A stretch of DNA of 64,000 nucleotides from Acidobacteriota bacterium (GTDB lineage: Bacteria; Acidobacteriota; Terriglobia; Bryobacterales; Bryobacteraceae). Both the position numbers and the translations under genes were made by a program. Positions 17,904-25,045 of the stretch are shown piece by piece. The stretch spans positions 23,784 to 87,783 of the forward strand of contig JANXSF010000106.1 of the NCBI GenBank assembly GCA_025352795.1. Direction: 5' to 3'. The first letter of the stretch is position 1; every line of letters starts with the position of its first letter. Under the pieces are notes generated by a model. That model ran no database searches. It saw only the letters and a list, made by a program, of their open reading frames with translations, and was not told the origin of the DNA.

Positions 17904-19337
17904 ATGGCAAAATCTCCTGGAAACGACGTTTTCTTCATGCCATTGACGGAACTCAACCAGCGGTTGCATTCCAAAGAGTTCTCCGCAGTGGAACTGACCA
18001 AGGCCTATTGTGACCGTCTGGAAAAGCTTGGTCCCGCTTACAATGCGCTGGCCCATTCCTTGCGTAAATCTGCCTTGAGCCACGCCAAAGATGTGGATAG
18101 GGAAATCAAGCGAGGGCGTTTGCGAGGCCCTCTGCAAGGCGTTCCATGTGGTGTTAAGGATCTGCTGGACGTCGCTGTTGCTCCTTGCACTTGGGGTGCA
18201 AAGCCTTTCGCAACCCAGAAGCCCGATGAAGATGCCACGGTGATCAAGAAGCTGAAGAACGCTGGCGCTATCTTGACCGGTAAGCTTTCCATGGTGGAAC
18301 TGGCAGGGGGCGGCGGATACCGTTACGCCGCCGCTTCCTTGCAGGGGCCGGGTCTCAATCCCTGGGATAAATCCCGTTGGTCTGGCGGATCATCAAGCGG
18401 TCCGGGAAGCGCGGTTGCTGCTGGATTAGTGGGCTTTGCGATTGGTTCGGAAACTTGGGGCTCCATTCTTACTCCGTCGGCGTTTTGTGGTGTCACAGGG
18501 CTGCGTCCCACCTATGGTTACGTCAGCCGTAACGGGGCAATGGCGCTTTCCTGGACGATGGATAAAATTGGTCCCATGGCCCGCAGCGCTGCTGATTGCG
18601 GTCATATCCTGCAAGCGATTTCTGGTGGCGATGTAGATGATCCCGGATCTGCAGGCAAATCTTTTTTCTACGGGCCGCAGTATCAGAAACCAATTTCGGA
18701 AATGCGTTTTGGATTCGCCCCCTCCGATCTGGATCGCGTCGCCGATGAGGAAAGTCGAAAAGTGTTTGCCTCAGCGCTGGAAGTGCTTCGTTCTTTAGGT
18801 GCAAAAATGGTGGAAACGGAACTGCCTGATTTCCCATATAACGCAGTGGCCAGCACCATTATTGGGGCCGAAGGATCATCCGTTTTTGAACCTTTGATTG
18901 CCGATGGCAGAATTGACCAGCTCGCCGATCAACGTCAAATTGCTGGCTTGAAAGCTGGTCTGGAAATTCCCGCCAAAGATTATTTGAAAGCTATGCGTAT
19001 CCGCTCTTTGGTGCAACAGTCTTTAGCCAAGCTGTTTAGCGATGTGGATGTTCTTATTTCCCCTAGTCGATTCAGCGTTGCCAGTGGATTGAATGAGCCG
19101 CTAGACCGTTCGTCCTTAACTTCCCTCAAGACCCATCAACGCGGTTTACGTGATCTTGGGGCAGCGGGGAATCTGGCCGGGTTGCCTGCGCTTTCTCTGC
19201 CCTGCGGATTTGCGGGGGGTCTGCCTTTAGGCATGCAACTGGTGAGCCGACCCTGGACGGAAAACTCCATTCTTTTAATCGGCACGGAATTTCAAAATCG
19301 AACCGATTGGCACAAGCGGAAGCCAGCAATTGACTAG
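17904..19337 (+). CDS. amidase (amidase-signature family), catalytic domain
   Basis: From the ATG at 17904 the product has 477 residues and a complete amidase-signature core: the lysine of GVKDLLDV (K85), the serine run GGSSSG (161-166, cis-serine expected at S164) and the nucleophile region SETWGSI with S187. These hydrolyse linear amides; GatA of the tRNA amidotransferase is related, but no GatB/C is nearby. AAGG 7 nt upstream could drive initiation here. The open frame extends back to 17727 but its extra residues look non-coding. The upstream Tat leader (17701-17901) is in a different frame, so as written the enzyme would stay in the cytoplasm. Confidence 0.8.
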   Translation: MAKSPGNDVFFMPLTELNQRLHSKEFSAVELTKAYCDRLEKLGPAYNALAHSLRKSALSHAKDVDREIKRGRLRGPLQGVPCGVKDLLDVAVAPCTWGAKPFATQKPDEDATVIKKLKNAGAILTGKLSMVELAGGGGYRYAAASLQGPGLNPWDKSRWSGGSSSGPGSAVAAGLVGFAIGSETWGSILTPSAFCGVTGLRPTYGYVSRNGAMALSWTMDKIGPMARSAADCGHILQAISGGDVDDPGSAGKSFFYGPQYQKPISEMRFGFAPSDLDRVADEESRKVFASALEVLRSLGAKMVETELPDFPYNAVASTIIGAEGSSVFEPLIADGRIDQLADQRQIAGLKAGLEIPAKDYLKAMRIRSLVQQSLAKLFSDVDVLISPSRFSVASGLNEPLDRSSLTSLKTHQRGLRDLGAAGNLAGLPALSLPCGFAGGLPLGMQLVSRPWTENSILLIGTEFQNRTDWHKRKPAID

Positions 19338-19342
19338 TGCGC

Positions 19343-19891
19343 ATGACCCCACTGGCCCCCATCCTTGAAGTCAGTTTGATCTTGTTATGCATGGTTACTG
19401 CGTTCACCGATATTCGTAGTCGTCGCATTCCGAACTGGGCGGTGGTTGCTGGTTTAACGGTTGGATTGCTGGCAAACAGTTACCTGTTCGGCTGGGCTGG
19501 CATGCTATCAGCCGCACTTGGATTCCTTTGCGCCATCGCTCTTTATCTGCCGTTGTACTTGCTTCAGGGACGCGGTGCAGGCGATTTGAAATTGATGGCA
19601 GCCATTGGAGCAATCAGCGGATTTCCCAACTGGATCTTCATTTTTATAATCACTTCCATTCTGGGTGGCGTGATCGTCATTGGCTATTTGTTGTTCAAAG
19701 GTGGCCTGTGGAGGGCCTTGGAAAATTCAGTATTCATTGTGAAGGAACTATTGCTGCTGCGTTCTCCGAGCTTAAGTCGTCCGGAACTTTCCATTGAAAA
19801 TGCCCGATCCCTGACCATCCCTCACGCCGTTGTTGCAGCCATTGGCACTTTTGTATTTCTCGGTCTAACGCACCTTCCACCACCCAGGTGA
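19343..19891 (+). CDS. prepilin peptidase (type IV, A24/CpaA-like)
   Basis: This 182-184 residue integral membrane aspartic protease has the two A24 motifs: DIRSRRIPN after the first helix and GAGDLKLMAAIG in the middle, each carrying a catalytic aspartate. It lacks the N-terminal methylase and cysteine domain of PilD, so it is the short CpaA/TadV-like form that processes Flp-type or pseudopilins. An in-frame GTG at 19337 overlaps the amidase stop by one base; I prefer the ATG at 19343. No pilus genes are in the window. A stem-loop overlaps its stop codon. Confidence 0.85.
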   Translation: MTPLAPILEVSLILLCMVTAFTDIRSRRIPNWAVVAGLTVGLLANSYLFGWAGMLSAALGFLCAIALYLPLYLLQGRGAGDLKLMAAIGAISGFPNWIFIFIITSILGGVIVIGYLLFKGGLWRALENSVFIVKELLLLRSPSLSRPELSIENARSLTIPHAVVAAIGTFVFLGLTHLPPPR

Positions 19892-19931
19892 ACTGTTAAC
19901 CTATGTGGCTAATCCTCCGGTTAACCAGTTC
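19890..19931 (+). other. stem-loop overlapping the prepilin peptidase stop codon
   Basis: Arms 19890-19901 (GAACTGTTAACC) and 19919-19931 (GGTTAACCAGTTC) pair over 12 bp with one bulged base and a 17-nt loop. No T-run follows, so it is not a classical intrinsic terminator. A second, shorter inverted repeat (TAGCCC / GGGCTA) follows within 50 bp. Together they may form the leader of the GGDEF-EAL gene or an mRNA 3' end. Confidence 0.45.
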
Positions 19932-20089
19932 GGCTAGCCCTCATACAGATGGGTGAACCTATCGGGCTAAACTAGTAAAATTCCAATCGATTGCCGTTGA
20001 AGTACTAGCTTATTTTTCGCAAAAGATGGCGGTGAGCTATTGGTAGTGATCGCAGATAGTGCGATTCTAGAGCTGTTGGCTAATTACTC

Positions 20090-22639
20090 ATGTTTCTGGG
20101 AAAAGAAAGACGCAATGCCGCAAGCGAACTTCGCCGAAGTGAGCAAAAGTTCCGCCACCTTCTTGAGGATGCGGTGGGCTACCTTTGCATTCTCAATGGC
20201 CAAGGTTATTTGCAATATACAAGCCCTTCCCTGCAGCGCGATCTAAGCATTCTTCCAGATCAATGGAAGCAAAACTTTCTTTCCAATTACATTCATCCTG
20301 AGGACCGGTCCATTTATGAGGCCGCCTTTCTTCAATGGTCCACAAGTAGTGAGACCTGGCCGGCAATCGAACTTCGTATGCAGGCCCCCAACGGTTCCGC
20401 TCTGGATTTGGAAGTAACCGCCAACAATCTGCTGCACGATCCTGATATTCAGGGCATTGTGATCCAGGCCCGAAGCATCACCAAAGATCGTGCAGTGGAA
20501 GAAAAATTGCGAATTCTGGAATCGGCGATTTCCGAAGCTCATGATGCTGTGCTGGTGGCGAACTCCGGTTTTTCAGAAAGCTCTGAGCCCATCATTGAAT
20601 ACGCAAATTCAGCCATGCAAACTTTACTGGAGGATCACGATTCACCGCTTGCAGGCAAACCCGTCGGATATTTGATCGACAAACTATCTCCACAAAATCG
20701 TGATTTAGCGGTGAAGATAGCCGGTAGTCTAACTGCTGGGAAATCGGCCCAGGCAGTGTTTGAATCGCATACGGCAGCCGGGCGCGTGCGCTGGTTGGAT
20801 GTTCGCTGTGAGCCAATTATGGATCAGTTCGGGAAGCTGCGCCATTGGGTCAGCGTAGTGCGTGATGTCACCACGCCGCGTCTGGCAATCCTCCTTGAAA
20901 AGGATCGCCGCCGCATTCTTGAGTTGATCGGGCGCAATGCCCCCGTGGCAGAAATTCTTACCCTGGTGGCACACACGCTTGAAAGACAAATCCCCCACGC
21001 CTACGTTGCCATTTTTCGTGTCCAAGGCGATATGTTTTCCTGTGAGGCTGCCCCCTCTTTTCCCATTGAATATCAACATCAGTTATTGACCCAACCAACG
21101 GTGTTCGCACTTAGTCAAATTCATCACACCAAAAAAGATGTCCAGCCCAGCCTGAAATCAATGAACCTTTTCTTGAAGGTTCCCATCTTGGCTGCGAATG
21201 AATCTGTGCTTGGCATGTTGGCTATTTATCATTTTGAAGGGACTACGCTGGATCAGCATCCCGATTGGATTAAGTCTGCCGTGAATCTTGCAGCCATTGC
21301 TCTGGAGCGTCGCCAGATGACTGAAACCCTGGCGTATCAGGCTAAGTATGATTCCCTCACCGACTTGCCCAATCGCAACCAATTGGAAGCGCTGATGCCC
21401 AAATTCATTGAGCAGGCAAAAGCTTCCAACGATTCCATAGCGCTTGGTTTCCTTGATCTTGATCGGTTCAAACAGATCAACGATTCGCTCGGTCATTTTG
21501 TGGGTGACCTTCTTCTAAAGCAAATTGGGATGCGATTGCGCCACGCCCTTTGCCCTAACGATTTTCTTGTGCGCTTTGGTGGCGATGAATTTGTGGTGGT
21601 GATGAAGGATTGCAATCCACAGGAGGAGGTGAAAGATAGGGCGCGCCGATTCCTCAATGCTTTCCAAGCCCCATTCCAAGTGGATGGCTATGAGCTTCAC
21701 CTTACAGCCAGCATGGGCGTGAGCGTTCATCCACAGGATGGCGTTGACATGGATTCACTGCTGCGCAATGCCGATCATGCCATGTACCGCGCCAAGAATC
21801 TTGGCAAGAACGAACTGGTGATCTACACACCAACTTCCGGATCAACTCCCGTGCAGCGTTTAGAAATGGAGTTCCATTTGCGAAGGGCCATTGAAAATCG
21901 GGAACTGCGCCTGAACTACCATCCGGTTCTGCATCTCAATGGAAAGTTGCACGGGTTTGAAGTGCTTCTTTCCTGGCAGCATCCCAACCTGGGGCGAATC
22001 GCGCCCATGGAATTTATCCCCATTGCCGAAGAGTCCGGCCTGATCCTTTCCATTGGTACTTGGGTGTTGGAACAGGCCTGCTTGCAAGCCGCCGCGTGGC
22101 AAAGGTCTGGTTACGACCCTGTTCGGATGTGCGTGAATGTTTCTCCGTTGCAATTCGACCGACCAGGTTTTGTCGATATTGTAGCTTCAGCACTGGCCAT
22201 CAGTTCGCTGGATCCGCGCTATCTGACTTTAGAAATCACGGAAAGTCTGATCATGAGGAACATGCAGGAAGCATCGGCAAAAATGTTATTGCTACGGGCC
22301 ATTGGGGTGGGCATTGCGATTGATGATTTCGGCACGGGCTACTCATCGCTGAACTACTTGCGTCAACTGCCAGCAGACCAGTTAAAAATCGACCAGTCCT
22401 TTTTGAAGGAGATGACGTCGGAAACCAGCACCAGTTATTCCGTGATTCAAACCATCACTTCCCTGGCCCATTCCCTTCGACTCAAAGTGATTGTAGAAGG
22501 TGTGGAACGGCAAGAGCAATTAGACATGCTCAGCAAAGCTGGTTGTGATTTGGTGCAGGGCCATCTGTTCGCCGAACCAATTCCGGCTGCGGAAGCCGAA
22601 AAGTGGTTGAACAAAGGATTCAAAACAGCCACCGCTTAA
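20090..22639 (+). CDS. PAS-PAS-GAF-GGDEF-EAL signalling protein
   Basis: The 849-residue protein would make and/or break cyclic di-GMP in response to signals. Two PAS-like domains (about 15-130 and 145-265) precede a GAF-like domain (about 275-415), a GGDEF domain (about 420-585) and an EAL domain (about 600-845). The active-site GGDEF is intact at 497-501. The inhibitory I-site position is CPND instead of RxxD, so product inhibition is probably absent. The EAL motif reads EVL (624-626), a change found in active enzymes, and DDFGTGYSSL, KIDQSF and VEGVE are present. There is no membrane segment. It converges with the CheW-CheX-CheY genes. Confidence 0.92.
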   Translation: MFLGKERRNAASELRRSEQKFRHLLEDAVGYLCILNGQGYLQYTSPSLQRDLSILPDQWKQNFLSNYIHPEDRSIYEAAFLQWSTSSETWPAIELRMQAPNGSALDLEVTANNLLHDPDIQGIVIQARSITKDRAVEEKLRILESAISEAHDAVLVANSGFSESSEPIIEYANSAMQTLLEDHDSPLAGKPVGYLIDKLSPQNRDLAVKIAGSLTAGKSAQAVFESHTAAGRVRWLDVRCEPIMDQFGKLRHWVSVVRDVTTPRLAILLEKDRRRILELIGRNAPVAEILTLVAHTLERQIPHAYVAIFRVQGDMFSCEAAPSFPIEYQHQLLTQPTVFALSQIHHTKKDVQPSLKSMNLFLKVPILAANESVLGMLAIYHFEGTTLDQHPDWIKSAVNLAAIALERRQMTETLAYQAKYDSLTDLPNRNQLEALMPKFIEQAKASNDSIALGFLDLDRFKQINDSLGHFVGDLLLKQIGMRLRHALCPNDFLVRFGGDEFVVVMKDCNPQEEVKDRARRFLNAFQAPFQVDGYELHLTASMGVSVHPQDGVDMDSLLRNADHAMYRAKNLGKNELVIYTPTSGSTPVQRLEMEFHLRRAIENRELRLNYHPVLHLNGKLHGFEVLLSWQHPNLGRIAPMEFIPIAEESGLILSIGTWVLEQACLQAAAWQRSGYDPVRMCVNVSPLQFDRPGFVDIVASALAISSLDPRYLTLEITESLIMRNMQEASAKMLLLRAIGVGIAIDDFGTGYSSLNYLRQLPADQLKIDQSFLKEMTSETSTSYSVIQTITSLAHSLRLKVIVEGVERQEQLDMLSKAGCDLVQGHLFAEPIPAAEAEKWLNKGFKTATA

Positions 22640-22662
22640 TCCGAGTCTATATCGACGATCTA

Positions 22663-23208
22663 TTAGTAGGTCAAAGTTTCCAGACGACGCAAATGAACCG
22701 GATTCAGTAAAAAATCTAAATCCAGCACCCATACTGTTTCGTCCTCTAGATGAACTTTTCCTCGAAGAAATTGTAGTGGAATTTGCGGGTGCGGTTCGTT
22801 GATCACCGCAGTTGGGCCGAACTCCACGGTGGCCTCCAGTTGCTCCACTATAATCCCCGCCCTGATTTGAGGATCAGATGGAAGGCTCACCAGAATGATG
22901 GTTCCTTTGGTCGATACTTCTCCTGGATGAAGGTTCAACTTCGGTCGCAGATCCAAGACCGCAAGCGCTTTGTTTTGGCTAAAAATAAACCCAACCATGT
23001 CGAAGCCTGAATTCAATGCTGGGATCAGACTTTGCGCTCCCATCACGCCTCGCACAGTTTCCGCTCGCAGGCAAAACGCTTGCTTGCTCAATCGAAAACG
23101 AACATACTTTTCCGGTGGCGGTTGCGGCTTTGCCAAGCCACCAAGATTTCGCTGCGGACCAACGTGGGCCGCCACATGTGCGTCTGAAGTTTCCAAAATG
23201 TCATTCAT
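22663..23208 (-). CDS. CheW-like coupling protein
   Basis: From the ATG at 23208 the product has 181 residues: a proline-rich head of about 35 residues and a CheW domain with VRFRLSKQAFCL, KALAVLDLRPKL and IPLQFLRGKV. CheW proteins link chemoreceptors to the CheA kinase. The open frame goes on to 23262, which would overlap the upstream gene by 62 bp. The start at 23208 has AGGA 7 nt upstream (23216-23219) and only an 8-bp overlap, so I choose it. It is the last gene of the CheY-CheX-CheW operon; no CheA or receptor gene is in the window. Confidence 0.85.
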   Translation of the reverse strand: MNDILETSDAHVAAHVGPQRNLGGLAKPQPPPEKYVRFRLSKQAFCLRAETVRGVMGAQSLIPALNSGFDMVGFIFSQNKALAVLDLRPKLNLHPGEVSTKGTIILVSLPSDPQIRAGIIVEQLEATVEFGPTAVINEPHPQIPLQFLRGKVHLEDETVWVLDLDFLLNPVHLRRLETLTY

Positions 23209-23755
23209 GATCTGTTCCTGATCTGTGTAGTCTGCCCACAGTTCCTTGTTTACCCGCGTCATTCTGAATCAGGCAAACTTGCACCAGCAACGTTTCAGAA
23301 TCAAACTGAAATGGCACCACGGTCCAACCATTGCTGCCACCACATTTTGTCAAAAAGTTCCGTCCGAAAATTACCGTCGGAATGCTTAAACCCATGCTGC
23401 CCACTTTTTCTTCCAGCATTGTTTTGACGTTGCCGATCACCATGTTTGTAATTTCGCCAATGGCATCCAGCACCTCTTCATCCACTGCGCCAAATTCAGT
23501 CAGCAGCAACGCGCTGGATATCTTGCAGGCTATCTGCGGGCTGCAACTGATGCTCCCAGTCCCCATCCAAGGACCGGTTAAACCAATCAGGCTGAGCACT
23601 CCATCCGTCGGCCCCTGAGACCCACTGTTGGTGATGGCAATGCCTGCCTCAACATCTAAGCCCAACATGGTACTAAACACGTTGGCGGTGCTTTTCTTTA
23701 CTGAGTGGATCAGCAGCTCCTGCATTTCCTGGATGGTTATTGTTGACGACGTCAT
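23201..23755 (-). CDS. CheX-like chemotaxis phosphatase
   Basis: This 184-residue protein resembles CheX/CheC phosphatases that remove phosphate from CheY-P. The catalytic pattern E-x2-N is seen in GEITNMVIGN, within an acidic helix beginning DEEVLDAI. It overlaps the CheY gene upstream by four bases (ATGA) and the CheW gene downstream by eight. The context, a CheY-like receiver just before it, supports the assignment. A role outside chemotaxis, as in other single-domain receiver modules, is possible. Confidence 0.85.
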   Translation of the reverse strand: MTSSTITIQEMQELLIHSVKKSTANVFSTMLGLDVEAGIAITNSGSQGPTDGVLSLIGLTGPWMGTGSISCSPQIACKISSALLLTEFGAVDEEVLDAIGEITNMVIGNVKTMLEEKVGSMGLSIPTVIFGRNFLTKCGGSNGWTVVPFQFDSETLLVQVCLIQNDAGKQGTVGRLHRSGTDHE

Positions 23756-24126
23756 TGGATGATTCCAGCCAGCTTCTCTTTAATCTGATCTGCAGTAAAT
23801 GGCTTGCGCACATAGCCGTTGGCACCCAAACTCACTGCCTCCATCACTTTGGCCTGACTTCCCTCGGTGGATATCATCACCACTGGAATGGATTTCCAAA
23901 GGTCATTTGCTTTTATTTCTCGAAGCATCTGAATGCCATCCATATTGGGCATGTTGATATCTGAAAAAATCAAACCAACGCTGTTGTTTTTCAAGCACTC
24001 CAAAGCCTCAATGCCATCCCCTGCTTCATATACATCGCCCAATGGCACCTCTGCTTGAATCAATACGCGGCGCAGGATTTTTCGAATCGCAGCAGAATCG
24101 TCAACTATCAAAACATCCAGAGCCAT
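23752..24126 (-). CDS. single-domain response regulator (CheY-like)
   Basis: The 124-residue product is a bare receiver domain. The acidic pair D9-D10, the phospho-acceptor D56 (FSDINMP), T87 and K108 (RKPF) are all in place. It should be phosphorylated by a histidine kinase, perhaps CheA, and dephosphorylated by the CheX-like protein coded next. The ATG is preceded by GGAG at 5 nt. It is the first gene of the three-gene operon. Confidence 0.93.
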   Translation of the reverse strand: MALDVLIVDDSAAIRKILRRVLIQAEVPLGDVYEAGDGIEALECLKNNSVGLIFSDINMPNMDGIQMLREIKANDLWKSIPVVMISTEGSQAKVMEAVSLGANGYVRKPFTADQIKEKLAGIIQ

Positions 24127-24181
24127 AGCATCTCCAACGGGTTATTGTTAAATAACCTCATCGGGTTCAAATGGTTTGGCT

Positions 24182-25045
24182 TTAGGGAATTTTAGAAGTC
24201 TCGGGAGCCTGCCAGGCAGTGTGCACTAAAACACCCAACAGAATAATGGCTCCCCCGGCCATCGCCTGTGGACTTGGTGATTCATGGTGCGCAACCCAGG
24301 TCCATACTGGATTCAACGCTGGTTCCACCAACAGAATGAGTGATGCTGCAAGTGCCTCCACATGGCGCACGGCCCGGCTCATCAAGACGTAGGACAGCCC
24401 AATTTGGATAATGCCAAGATACAAAATAACCAGCGTGTCAGACATACTCAAACGGTCTACCGGCAACGCCATTGGCAGTGTGATCAAAAATGTGATCGCA
24501 TTGCCCAGCACCACCGGTGCCAAATTACCGCCTTGCACTTTGGATAGCCAACGGACGCCCAACAAGGTACCCGCCCAGGTAAGCCCGCTGAGTGCTGCCA
24601 ACGCATTTCCAAAGGCTGGATGCGGGGCTAAGCTACTCACTTTCGTGGAATCGAAATAGAACAGGCTCATCCCGAATACCAGCCATCCAGCCATCAGAAA
24701 ATCGCCTCCACGGGCAGGTTCCCGCAACAGGATGGGTGCGGCGAACAATAGGTATAACGGTCCAGTGGCCTGTAGAAAAATAGCGTTTGCGGATGTCGTA
24801 TTCTTGGTCGCAAACACAAAGAGAATCAAGGTGGCCGCATACGTGAAGGACACCGGAACCATACGCCAGGTCCAACTTTTTCGAGCCTCTGGAAGTAGCA
24901 GCCATAACGCCAATGCCGCCACGCCCGATCGGAATCCAGCCACCTGCCAGGAATTCAATTGGCAAGCCTTGATTGCTGCACCGCCAGTTGAAAACAAAAA
25001 AGCAGTGGCCAGCAGCAGGTAGCGGCCCTGTGTATTCTGATTCAT
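24182..25045 (-). CDS. EamA/DMT family transporter
   Basis: This 287-residue inner-membrane protein has about ten hydrophobic helices arranged as two EamA repeats, the pattern of drug/metabolite transporters. The first repeat starts RYLLLATAFLFSTGGAAIKA; the second contains LGVRWLS and ALAASLILLVEPALNPVW. These export metabolites such as amino acids or purines; the substrate is not indicated. Its ATG directly follows the stop of the 914-residue gene (TAGATG), so the two are co-translated. Confidence 0.88.
   Translation of the reverse strand: MNQNTQGRYLLLATAFLFSTGGAAIKACQLNSWQVAGFRSGVAALALWLLLPEARKSWTWRMVPVSFTYAATLILFVFATKNTTSANAIFLQATGPLYLLFAAPILLREPARGGDFLMAGWLVFGMSLFYFDSTKVSSLAPHPAFGNALAALSGLTWAGTLLGVRWLSKVQGGNLAPVVLGNAITFLITLPMALPVDRLSMSDTLVILYLGIIQIGLSYVLMSRAVRHVEALAASLILLVEPALNPVWTWVAHHESPSPQAMAGGAIILLGVLVHTAWQAPETSKIP

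Noticed and set aside
19892..20089. Possible c-di-GMP riboswitch
   Set aside because: The conserved GEMM core words are absent; only generic stem-loops are seen.
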